From Membranihabitans marinus (GTDB taxonomy: Bacteria > Bacteroidota > Bacteroidia > Chitinophagales > Saprospiraceae), in assembly GCF_019802045.1 (NCBI RefSeq), contig NZ_JAHVHU010000012.1, positions 62,001-126,000 on the forward strand: a stretch of DNA of 64,000 bases, in the 5' to 3' direction. Position 1 is the first letter of the stretch. Each line of letters opens with the position of its first letter. The notes below the pieces were generated by a model. The model worked only from the letters and a program-made list of their open reading frames with translations, did no database searches and was not told the DNA's origin. Shown piece by piece: positions 45,832 through 54,268 of this stretch. Position numbers and translations under genes: made by a program.

Positions 45832-46199
45832 GGCAAAGTATGAGAAAGAATGAACTCCCCAAACCCCTCTTACAAGAGGGGCCACGAATTCAGGTATATA
45901 AACGATCTTTGTTTCATTTTAACAGCTGGTTTATTTTTAGAATATGGATTATAAGATTTTCACATTGTGATGCCTACGACATAAGATAAGTCAAGATTAT
46001 TATTTTGTGGAAAGAATAAAAGCATGGATATGCAATAATGATCCAATTGCTATTCAAGCGTGTTTGGTACGTGTCTTTTGTAGCGGGCTGCATTGTCGAA
46101 CATGGAGGGTGCGGGTGCAGCATAGCGGGTAAGCGTTATGTTCGACTAGACTTTTACTCCACTTTGTGTAATGACAAAGTGGAAGAAGGGTTTCATGAC
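45832..46199 (+). repeat. 365-bp tandem duplication, unit 2
   Basis: This is the second, immediately adjacent unit. It ends with the CCACTTTG / CAAAGTGG hairpin (46159-46182) and then diverges at GAAGGGTTTCATGACAAAGTGG. The near-perfect identity shows a recent duplication. The 61-codon frame at 46038-46223 is not considered a gene. Confidence 0.9.
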
Positions 46200-47077
46200 A
46201 AAGTGGAAAAGAAAATCATTTAAAGTATATAATCCACTCGTGTATTTTTCTGAACAAGATTTATAAGATTTCATGATCTGTCAGGATTTATACTGTTTTC
46301 TAGAAATATTAATATAGGTTTCCCTAGCCCTGTCGCTTGTGGCGGGCTGGCATGGGAAAACGCGTTGGAGCGGGTGAAGCATTGCGGGCAAACGTTCGTT
46401 TTTCTCCACCAATAAATTGGGGACAAGCTTGATTTTTGACTGCCAATAAGTTGGGGGCAGGCTCTACTTTTCGTGAAGGCGAAGATTGAAAGAATATTAT
46501 ATAAAGTATATCATCCACTCGTGTATTGTTCTGAATAAGATTGATGAGATTTCATGGTCTGTCAGGATTTATAAAGTTTTCTAAAAAAAATATAGGTTTC
46601 TCTGAGTCTTATTGCTTTGGGCGGGCGAGCAAACGAAAAAATGCGTGGGTGACTGAGTAAAGTCTCGGCTAGGCCGAGGCCAAATGTCCAGTGGATATTT
46701 GACGAAAGAACCAAAACGTCCTCGTTTTGGACGGGTAGCTTGGTGGGCGTGGCGGATGCCAGCCTAGTGCGTAAGCATTCATTTTTTCTCCGCCAATAAA
46801 TTGGGGACAGGTAGATTTTTGCCCACCAATAAATTGGGGGCAGGCTCAACTTTGGGCCATGCCAAAGTTGAAAAGAGAATTACCAAATATTTTTAGGAAA
46901 TTATGATGTCTGGTAAGGTGCACACATTCAGTGTGTTACAATCATCAGGAGATTGGAAAGAGAAATTTTATTTAAAATAATTCCTAAAACACGTTAACAA
47001 AACCCCAACTTCTCACTCTATTCATTAAAGCAATCAAAAAACACCAATACAAATCATACCAAGAGCGAAGCGTACCA
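46200..47077. repeat. Hairpin field between repeats and FecR gene
   Basis: This 878-base non-coding stretch has many small perfect stems: CCAATAAATTGG (46409-46420), CCAATAAGTTGG (46443-46454), CTCGGC-tag-GCCGAG (46664-46678), CCAAAACG / CGTTTTGG (46711-46730), CCAATAAATTGG (46793-46804 and 46826-46837) and CAACTTTG / CAAAGTTG (46847-46870). Short minus-strand frames here (46324-46518, 46562-46849) are made of repeat translations such as PQFIGG and PPIYWW and are not genes. The FecR promoter should lie in the last 150 bases. Confidence 0.7.
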
Positions 47078-48103
47078 ATGACCAAAAACCAACACACAAA
47101 TGATACCCATCGGCAGATGATCGACTATCTGGAAGATTTTGAATTCCGGAGCTGGATCCTTGATCCGGATGGTCAGGCCATTGAAAAAAGCCAATTTTGG
47201 GAGAATGAAGTCGAGACGAATGAGGCTGCCCGCCGAGCCCGGTACGTCATGCAGTCGCTCCAGGCTCATTTTGAGCAGAATCAGTTGTCGCAGGAAGAGA
47301 TTGCACAGCGGCTGGATCAGGAAATCGAAAAGTACAGGACAAAGAAAAGAGATTCCAGCAATCGCAGCCGAAAAGCGGTTTATGTATGGCGGGCAGCGGC
47401 AGCGGTATTTCTTTTAGCCGGCTTCTTTTTTCTGGTGAAATGGATGAACCGGCCTCTGGATATTTATCAGACCGGGTATGGCGAGCAATTAACCATAGAA
47501 CTTCCGGACTCCTCAGTGATCCAGTTGAACAGCAATTCAACGCTGACCTGGAACCGCCAATGGGAAAAGGATCACGAAAGAGTGGTAATCCTTGAGGGCG
47601 AAGCCTTTTTCAACGTTAAGAATCAGAATGATATACCTTTTCGGGTACGTACGGAGGATATAACGGTTAATGTGACGGGCACGCAGTTTAATGTCAACAA
47701 CCGACGTCAGAAAACAATGGTGTTTCTGGAAGAAGGGAAGGTGGATGTGGAAGTCAGAGAACGGCCGGATAAAAGATATGAACTGGTTCCGGGAGAAGAG
47801 CTGGTCTATCAAGCCACCACCCAAGAAGTGGAGCAAAAAAGGGTAGAGGAAGCAGTAGAGGTGTCCGGTTGGAAAGAAGGGCTGTTGATTTTTCGCGATG
47901 AACCGCTGATGCAGGTGTTGGAATCGGTGTCGGACATCTATGGCAAGGAATTCGTGACGAAGGATTCGGTACTGCTGCACCGGAATATAACGACGACTAT
48001 CCCACTGACCAACTGGGAAGTGAGTCTGACGGCGATACAGCTGGCGATGAAACTGGAGGTGGAAGAAGATCAGGATACGATACGCATAAAAGAACAAAAA
48101 TAA
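47078..48103 (+). CDS. FecR-family anti-sigma factor
   Basis: This 341-residue protein has a cytosolic N-terminal part (MIDYLEDFEFRSWILDPDGQAI), one membrane helix (about 107-125, VWRAAAAVFLLAGFFFLVKW), the FecR domain (YGEQLTIELPDSSVIQLNSNSTLTW, GEAFFNVKN, VNVTGTQFNVN) and a DUF4974-type C-terminus (LIFRDEPLMQVLESVSDIYGKEF). It should hold an ECF sigma factor inactive and receive the signal from the STN domain of the SusC 147 bases downstream. The first ATG lies in a CCAATGACCAA word; ATG at residue 14 is an alternative start. Base composition is that of the upstream genes, not of the AT-rich operon that follows. Confidence 0.93.
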   Translation: MTKNQHTNDTHRQMIDYLEDFEFRSWILDPDGQAIEKSQFWENEVETNEAARRARYVMQSLQAHFEQNQLSQEEIAQRLDQEIEKYRTKKRDSSNRSRKAVYVWRAAAAVFLLAGFFFLVKWMNRPLDIYQTGYGEQLTIELPDSSVIQLNSNSTLTWNRQWEKDHERVVILEGEAFFNVKNQNDIPFRVRTEDITVNVTGTQFNVNNRRQKTMVFLEEGKVDVEVRERPDKRYELVPGEELVYQATTQEVEQKRVEEAVEVSGWKEGLLIFRDEPLMQVLESVSDIYGKEFVTKDSVLLHRNITTTIPLTNWEVSLTAIQLAMKLEVEEDQDTIRIKEQK

Positions 48104-48163
48104 ATAAAGGGATTTGCAAGCTGGGATAAGCTTCGAGCGTAAGATAGCCCGAACATAGAAGCT

Positions 48164-48206
48164 CAAACAAAAAAAGGTTGAAAGAACTTGGACCTTCTTT
48201 CAACCT
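48164..48206 (-). terminator. Terminator-like hairpin facing the minus strand
   Basis: A perfect 12-bp stem AGGTTGAAAGAA / TTCTTTCAACCT (48175-48186, 48195-48206) with an 8-base loop is preceded on the plus strand by AAACAAAAAAA. Read on the minus strand this is a stem followed by a T-run, an intrinsic terminator. No minus-strand gene reads into it. On the plus strand it may stabilise or attenuate the mRNA between fecR and susC. Confidence 0.6.
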
Positions 48207-48250
48207 CATAAATAATACATTAATAGGTATCACACTAAAAACACAAAAGT

Positions 48251-51200
48251 ATGAAATTTATTTTACACCTCAAATCCAGCATCCTTTTGCTGGTGGCGCT
48301 GAGTTCGGGAGTCGGCATACTCCACGCTCACGAAACAGATAAAAACCCGGATCAGGATGAAAAATTATTAATCGAAATTCTCGATGAGATCAGCCGGGAG
48401 CACCAGCTTTATTTTACCTATGACAGTGATCTGATCAAAGGGGTGACCGTGAACTACGAGAAGCGCGAAGGCGAAAGTGTACGCTCGATTCTGACCCGTG
48501 TATTGGCCGAGGTGAATATGGATTTTCAAATCTTTGAAGAACGGTTTGTGATTCTCTATAGTAAAGACGAGGCCGGATTGAGATCGCTCGAGCAAATGAT
48601 CAGTCATATGGAGGCCATCGTCAAAGACCGGAAAGAGGCATTCGCCAACCGTCGTGTCCCGCCCATTGCCCGGCTCAATTCAGACAAGTGGACTGACGTA
48701 AACCGCAAGCGGCTGGTCTTGAATGTGACGGGTCGGGTGATGGATGCCAGTGGAGAGCCTTTGATCGGTGTGAATGTTCAGGTCAAGGGAACCAATAAAG
48801 GTACGGCTACGGATTTGGATGGCCGGTTTTCTTTTAGTGATATTGATGATAAAGCGGTATTGGTGGTATCATATATTGGGTATAAAACCCAAGAGGTAGC
48901 TGTGGATGGACAGACGAGTTTGACTATCGTGATGCAGGAGGATGCACAGACCTTGGATGAGGTGGTTGTAGTGGGGTATGGGGAAGTGAAGAAAAGTGAT
49001 CTCACTGGAAGTGTAGCTTCTATTGGGCAAGAAAAAGTTAATGCGTTCCCGACATCAAATGTTTTGCAGGCGATATCTGGACGTGCTGCCGGAGTACAAG
49101 TTAAACAAAATTCAGGTGCACCAGGTGCGCCTATAAGCGTAAGGATTCGAGGAACGAATTCTATTCAAGGTAGTAATGAACCTTTATATGTAATTGACGG
49201 ATTTCCATATTCTGGCAGTAACCCTGTGTTGCTTAGTAATTCTGATATTGAGAGTATTGAAGTTTTAAAAGATGCATCTGCGGTTGCAATATATGGATCG
49301 AGGGGGGCAAATGGAGTAGTACTTATAACAACAAAAGGCGGAAGTTCTGGAAAAAGTAATATTTCCTTTGAATCAAGTTATGGTTCTCAAAAAATCAGGA
49401 AGACGTTAAATATGTTGAATGCAAATGAGTATGCCTCATTTTATACTTTGCAACAAGAAAATGACGGAGAAAAGAATTACTTTAGCCAAGATGACATAAA
49501 TGAATTCGGAAAAGGTTTTGATTGGCAAAATTTCGTATTTAAAAATGCTCCCATAGTAGATAATAGTTTAACAATTGATGGAGGAAATGAAAATGCCCGA
49601 TATTTGATATCTGGTAGTGTCTTTGATCAAAATGGAATTATTGAAGGAAGTGGATATAAGAGATATTCTGTGGCTTCAAAACTAGACTTTAGCGTAACAG
49701 AAAAATTCACAGTTAATTTCTCAGGTATTTTATCACGTACAAATCAATTAAATCAAAACTCAAGTGGTGCTCGATTTGGCGCGTCTCTTATAAGTTCTAT
49801 ATTATCATCCCCACCTACTCTACAGCCATATAATGAGGATGGAACTTATAAAAATCTATCTATAGCATATCCATTTGTTTCTGAGGGACTTACTAATCCG
49901 ATAAATTATACTAAAGAGACGATCAATAGGAATCTTGCGAATAGACTTCTCTTGAACGGGTCTTTATCTTACGAACTATTACCAAAATTAGTTCTAAAGA
50001 TTTCAGGTGGAATAGAAAATACTGATAGTAGGAGTGATAATTACAGGTCTTTAAATTTTGTAAATTCCAGGGGTAGTGCAAGTGTGTCTTCCAGTCAGTT
50101 CTACAGCTTACTTAATGAAAATACATTGAGTTATTCCAATTCTTTTCTAAATATCCATAACCTGAATGCAGTCGGTGGATTTACATATCAAAGTTTTAAT
50201 AGTACTTCTTTATCTGGTTCTGGGAGTGAATTTTTAAGTGATGTAACAGAAACAAGTAGTTTGCAATCAGCTGGTGTTAAAGGAATACCAACTACCGGGT
50301 ATTCTAAATCCGTATTATTATCGTACTTAGGCCGGATAAATTATAATTATAACAATCTGTATTATGCGACTTTAAGTATGAGAGCCGATGGATCTTCTAA
50401 ATATAGTAAAGGACAAAAATGGGGTTATTTCCCATCTTTCGCGTTAGCCTGGAGATTAAGCAGTGAAAGTTTTTTCCCTAAAGATATGTTTATTTCTGAT
50501 TTTAAACTACGGGGAAGCTGGGGGGAAACAGGTAGTCAGGCTATTGGACCTTATTCCACCTTAAGTATTTTAAATCCCGGCACGACAGTTTTTGAAAATT
50601 CTCTTTACACAACGATGGCGCCAGGTTCACGACTTCCAGGTTCATTAAGATGGGAAACAACTAAGCAGATTGATATTGGAGTAGATATAGGATTGGTTAG
50701 TAACCGAGTTGAATTGGCAATTGATTACTACAATAAGCAAACTAGTGATTTATTGAATTCTGTTCAATTACCATCTTCGACAGGTTATACAAATACAATT
50801 CAAAATGTAGGTGAAGTATCCAATAGAGGGATAGAATTGGGGGTAAATACGAATGCGATAAATACTGAAAATATTGTTTGGGATTTAAATGGTAATATCG
50901 CATTTAACAAATCAGAAGTAATAAAACTGTATGAAGGGCAAGATATCCCGGGAGGATATTTCGACATGTTGGTTATAACCGATAATGCTACATTACTCAG
51001 AGAAGGGTTACCAATGTCTATTTTTTATGGATATGATGAAGATGGTTATAATGAAAATGGTGGAATTAAATACAAAGACATAAGTAATGATGGGGAAATA
51101 AACGAGGATGATAAGGTTGTAATTGGAGATCCTAATCCTGATTTTATTTACGGTCTAAATTCATTTTTATCTATAAAAAATTTTGATTTATCAATATTTC

Positions 51201-51625
51201 TTCAGGGAACATATGGCAATGATATTTTCAATGTAAGTAAGATTGACCATACATTGAATTATGGTTATGGTGTAAATCAATTAAAAGAAGTTCTGTATGA
51301 GAACTGGAATAATAGTGATAGTCCTAAATTTCCAACAATTACACGGAATCAGCCTTTGCGGATATCAGATAGGCTGGTTGAAGACGGATCTTATCTTCGA
51401 TTAAAAAACGTTGAATTAGCATATAACTTTTCTGTTCCTGCTATTTCTTTGGAAAAGGCTAAAGTGTATATAAGTGCACAAAACCTTCTAACTATCACAG
51501 ATTATTCCTGGTGGGACCCAGAAGTCAATTCTTATGGTGGGTCAAGTTCTATTGCACAAGGGATTGACCACAATACTTACCCAACTTCAAAATCCTATAA
51601 TGTTGGGTTGCGAATCACATTTTAA
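48251..51625 (+). CDS. SusC-family TonB-dependent transducer with STN domain, compositionally chimeric
   Basis: This 1124-residue protein has a signal peptide (about 1-25), STN domain (about 35-105, KLLIEILDEISREHQLYFTYDSDLI), a charged linker, a carboxypeptidase-like domain (about 158-235, TGRVMDASGEPLIGVNVQV), a TonB-box region (DEVVVVGYGEVKKSDLTGS), a plug (AISGRAAGVQVKQNSGAPGAP) and a barrel ending GLRITF. It imports a ligand together with SusD and signals through FecR. GC falls within the gene: hand counts of 60-base lines give 53% at 48721, 48% at 48961, 35% at 49141, 30% at 49321, 32% at 49621. The break lies after the signalling part (about residue 257-300). All following genes share the low GC. 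Confidence 0.95.
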   Translation: MKFILHLKSSILLLVALSSGVGILHAHETDKNPDQDEKLLIEILDEISREHQLYFTYDSDLIKGVTVNYEKREGESVRSILTRVLAEVNMDFQIFEERFVILYSKDEAGLRSLEQMISHMEAIVKDRKEAFANRRVPPIARLNSDKWTDVNRKRLVLNVTGRVMDASGEPLIGVNVQVKGTNKGTATDLDGRFSFSDIDDKAVLVVSYIGYKTQEVAVDGQTSLTIVMQEDAQTLDEVVVVGYGEVKKSDLTGSVASIGQEKVNAFPTSNVLQAISGRAAGVQVKQNSGAPGAPISVRIRGTNSIQGSNEPLYVIDGFPYSGSNPVLLSNSDIESIEVLKDASAVAIYGSRGANGVVLITTKGGSSGKSNISFESSYGSQKIRKTLNMLNANEYASFYTLQQENDGEKNYFSQDDINEFGKGFDWQNFVFKNAPIVDNSLTIDGGNENARYLISGSVFDQNGIIEGSGYKRYSVASKLDFSVTEKFTVNFSGILSRTNQLNQNSSGARFGASLISSILSSPPTLQPYNEDGTYKNLSIAYPFVSEGLTNPINYTKETINRNLANRLLLNGSLSYELLPKLVLKISGGIENTDSRSDNYRSLNFVNSRGSASVSSSQFYSLLNENTLSYSNSFLNIHNLNAVGGFTYQSFNSTSLSGSGSEFLSDVTETSSLQSAGVKGIPTTGYSKSVLLSYLGRINYNYNNLYYATLSMRADGSSKYSKGQKWGYFPSFALAWRLSSESFFPKDMFISDFKLRGSWGETGSQAIGPYSTLSILNPGTTVFENSLYTTMAPGSRLPGSLRWETTKQIDIGVDIGLVSNRVELAIDYYNKQTSDLLNSVQLPSSTGYTNTIQNVGEVSNRGIELGVNTNAINTENIVWDLNGNIAFNKSEVIKLYEGQDIPGGYFDMLVITDNATLLREGLPMSIFYGYDEDGYNENGGIKYKDISNDGEINEDDKVVIGDPNPDFIYGLNSFLSIKNFDLSIFLQGTYGNDIFNVSKIDHTLNYGYGVNQLKEVLYENWNNSDSPKFPTITRNQPLRISDRLVEDGSYLRLKNVELAYNFSVPAISLEKAKVYISAQNLLTITDYSWWDPEVNSYGGSSSIAQGIDHNTYPTSKSYNVGLRITF

Positions 51626-51644
51626 TTAAAATAAATAATCAATC

Positions 51645-53063
51645 ATGAAATATTTAATTTACATATCGGCATTATGCATTACTTTGAGTTGTACAGATGA
51701 TCTAATTGAGTCTCCAAAGTCACTTGTCGTTGAATCGTTTTATAATACAAAAGCAGAAGTTGAGACAGCTATAGCTGCAATTTATGACCCCTTTAGAAGC
51801 GGGAGTGTATTTGGAGCAATATATCTTTCTCAACAAGAATGCAAATCGGATCAAATAAGAGAATGTAGAGGAAGCTGGGTTCCCGTAAGTGAGTTTGAAG
51901 GATTAAACAATACAAATATTTCACGGATAAGTGGTACATGGGTGCAATTATATAGGAGTATTCGGAATGCTAATTTAGTTATAGGGAATGTCTCAAATGG
52001 TAAGGAACTTACGGAATCTGAGAAGGCACAGTACATTGCTGAAGCAAAATTTTTAAGAGCCTTAGCATATTTTCATCTTGTAAGAAATTGGGGTGGAGTG
52101 CCTCTAAGGACTGAAGAAAATTCTGATGAAGCTGACTTATCGAGGAATAGTGTAGATGAGGTTTATGATTTGATTCAGGAAGATTTGGTATCTGCTGAAA
52201 AAAGTCTACCAACAAGCTCAATATCTGGCAGAGCTAATATCTGGGCTGCTAAAGCATTATTGGCGGATGTATATCTTAATCTAGAAAAATATTCACTTGC
52301 AGCAGAAAAAGCAAATGATATTATCAAGTCAGGAAATTTCTCTTTAGTTCCAGTCGAGAAGCCAGAAGATTTTGAATTACTTTATGGATCATCTGTTGTT
52401 GGTTCGCCAGAAGTGATATTTTCCTTTAACTTTAATGAAACCTCGGGATGGAGTCATGTCAGATATGCACACGGAGTAAATGTACCTTATTTAGGCGTAA
52501 GCGGATATTATGTATTTTATAGTGATGCACAGCAACCCAATTATGTCAACTGGGATGATAATGATCTAAGAAAACAATACAACTGGTATTCCTGGGATAC
52601 TCCTTTAGGAGAGCTTTTGATGAATAAAAAATTCAGTGATCCTGGTCAACTTGTGGCTAGGAATGATTACCCATTATATAAATATTCAGAAATTCTATTG
52701 CTTTATTCAGAGGCTATATCTAGAAGTAAAGAAAGTCCTTCAGAAGAGGCAGTGAATGCTTTGAATCAGGTTCATAGACGTGCATATGGGTACAATTCTG
52801 AGAATGGTAGCCCAGTTGATTTTGTAGTCGAAGATTTTAATTTGGAAGAACTAATAAATATAATCATTAAAGAAAGAGGATATGAAACTCAAGGGGAAGG
52901 TAAGAGATGGTTAGATTTGAAAAGGTTGGGAAAAGCGAAGGAATATATCAAGGAAACTCTCAACAAGGAAGTATCAGATAAAAGTCTATTATGGCCCATT
53001 CCAGATAATGAAATTAATTTCAATAAAGCAATTAGTCCTTCTGACCAGAATCCAGGTTATTAA
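51645..53063 (+). CDS. RagB/SusD-family outer membrane lipoprotein
   Basis: This 472-residue protein has a lipobox (CITLSC, Cys about 16), SusD-like N-terminal region (SFYNTKAEVETAIAAIYDPFRSG, YRSIRNANLVIGNVS) with the helix motif EAKFLRALAYFHLVRNWGGVPL, and a RagB/SusD C-terminus (YPLYKYSEILLLYSEAISRS, ERGYETQGEGKRWLDLKRLG, ending PSDQNPGY). It is the ligand-binding partner of the SusC 19 bases upstream. It is AT-rich like the rest of the operon. A small hairpin TAATCCTT / AAGGATTA (53158-53181) lies in the following 215-base gap. Confidence 0.95.
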   Translation: MKYLIYISALCITLSCTDDLIESPKSLVVESFYNTKAEVETAIAAIYDPFRSGSVFGAIYLSQQECKSDQIRECRGSWVPVSEFEGLNNTNISRISGTWVQLYRSIRNANLVIGNVSNGKELTESEKAQYIAEAKFLRALAYFHLVRNWGGVPLRTEENSDEADLSRNSVDEVYDLIQEDLVSAEKSLPTSSISGRANIWAAKALLADVYLNLEKYSLAAEKANDIIKSGNFSLVPVEKPEDFELLYGSSVVGSPEVIFSFNFNETSGWSHVRYAHGVNVPYLGVSGYYVFYSDAQQPNYVNWDDNDLRKQYNWYSWDTPLGELLMNKKFSDPGQLVARNDYPLYKYSEILLLYSEAISRSKESPSEEAVNALNQVHRRAYGYNSENGSPVDFVVEDFNLEELINIIIKERGYETQGEGKRWLDLKRLGKAKEYIKETLNKEVSDKSLLWPIPDNEINFNKAISPSDQNPGY

Positions 53064-53278
53064 TGGACGCTACTGCCAATTAGAATATTCTCATCAGGAC
53101 ATTAGGTTAACGATAACATAGATACATTATATGTAGTATGGTACTTTCGGGTCTCAGTAATCCTTTCTGGTTGAAGGATTAAAAAGCTTATTGGTTCCTA
53201 CATACTGATTATTTTAAGCGATGAATTTGATTCTTAGTTAAAAGAGTTATGAAATAATTATATAAAAACAATGTATAC
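53064..53278 (+). other. Spacer between SusD and the catabolic operon
   Basis: This 215-base gap holds an 8-bp hairpin TAATCCTT / AAGGATTA (53158-53165, 53174-53181) followed by AAAAAGC, not a T-run. It may be a partial terminator, mRNA stabiliser or processing site. A separate promoter for the downstream genes is possible but not recognised. Confidence 0.4.
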
Positions 53279-54250
53279 ATGGAAAAAGAAATGATACCAG
53301 AGATAATTGCACCCAAAGACAAAAAGATTTGGGCGTGCTTCATGCACTTGTCTTTCAATTTTGCAGGAGGTATTCGAAATTGGGGAGGGCTACGTACCGA
53401 ATTTGAACCAGATATCTCCACATGGGATGCCGCAATTGATGAACTGGCTAATCAGGGGATCAACATGGTGTTAATGAATTTGGATGATTCTGTGTTATGG
53501 GATAGTCATCCTGAAATTGCTTTAAAAAATGCATGGACACCGGAGAGGCTAAGGATTGAATTAGATAAAATACGCAAAAAAGGGATCGAGCCAATTCCAG
53601 TATTAAACTTTGCTGCTACTCATGATGCCTGGTTGGGGGAATACTCAATGATGGTCTCAACTCCCAAGTACTACGAAGTGTGTTCAAATTTGATATCGGA
53701 AGCTATCGATATATTCGACGGTCCCCGGTTTATACATTTTGGAATGGATGAGGAAGACATTGGTTATCAAAAGCATTTTGATTATATAGTCATTCGTCGT
53801 GAAGAGCGATGGTGGGCCGATCTATACTTTTACATTGGGGAAGCATTTAAAAAAAGTGTGAGACCATGGGTTTGGTCAGACTATATGTGGCATTATCCGG
53901 ATGAGTTTTTCAAGATGATGCCTAAATCTGTTGTTCAAAGTAATTGGTATTATGGAGAAGCATTTGAAAAAGACAATACACGTGTGAAAGCTTATCTTGA
54001 GTTGGAAAGGGAGGGGTATGATCAAATTCCAACTGGTAGTTTTCACGCCAGGCCAGCTGATGATTTTAAAGCAACAAATGAAACTAACATTGGAAAAACG
54101 GTTCAATTTTGTTCTGAACATATTAGTGATGATAGGTTAATGGGGTTCATGCAAACATTTTGGATGCCTACGACAAAGAAGTTCGAGCCAATTATTTTAA
54201 AAGCAATTGACTTAATGGGTGCTGCAAAGAATAGATTTTATAATAAATGA
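53279..54250 (+). CDS. TIM-barrel protein of GH20-like appearance, cytosolic paralogue
   Basis: This 323-residue protein has no signal peptide. The pattern KIWACFMHLSFNFAGG, DELANQGINMVLMNL, GIEPIPVLNFAATHDAWLG, then RFIHFGMDEED (D157-E158) and PKSVVQSNWYYGEAF is that of a (beta/alpha)8 barrel. The HxGxDE block resembles the catalytic Asp-Glu of GH20 hexosaminidases, but I cannot assign a family. It shares long blocks with the protein at 58161 (GYDQIPTGSFH, HISDD.L.GF.QT.W.PT), which does have an export signal. It is probably a glycosidase-like enzyme on a small sugar in the cytosol. It is the first gene of a tight operon. Confidence 0.7.
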   Translation: MEKEMIPEIIAPKDKKIWACFMHLSFNFAGGIRNWGGLRTEFEPDISTWDAAIDELANQGINMVLMNLDDSVLWDSHPEIALKNAWTPERLRIELDKIRKKGIEPIPVLNFAATHDAWLGEYSMMVSTPKYYEVCSNLISEAIDIFDGPRFIHFGMDEEDIGYQKHFDYIVIRREERWWADLYFYIGEAFKKSVRPWVWSDYMWHYPDEFFKMMPKSVVQSNWYYGEAFEKDNTRVKAYLELEREGYDQIPTGSFHARPADDFKATNETNIGKTVQFCSEHISDDRLMGFMQTFWMPTTKKFEPIILKAIDLMGAAKNRFYNK

Positions 54251-54268
54251 ATATAAATTGAAAAATTA

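Noticed and set aside
45424-46849. Several 60-95-codon frames in the hairpin field
   Set aside because: They consist of translated repeats (PQFIGG, PPIYWW) or duplicate each other because of the 365-bp duplication.
45416-46870. CRISPR array
   Set aside because: Repeats are irregular in length and spacing, are palindromic, and no cas genes are nearby.
53158-53181. Terminator after the SusD gene at 51645
   Set aside because: The 8-bp stem is followed by A-rich sequence and has no T-run on either strand.
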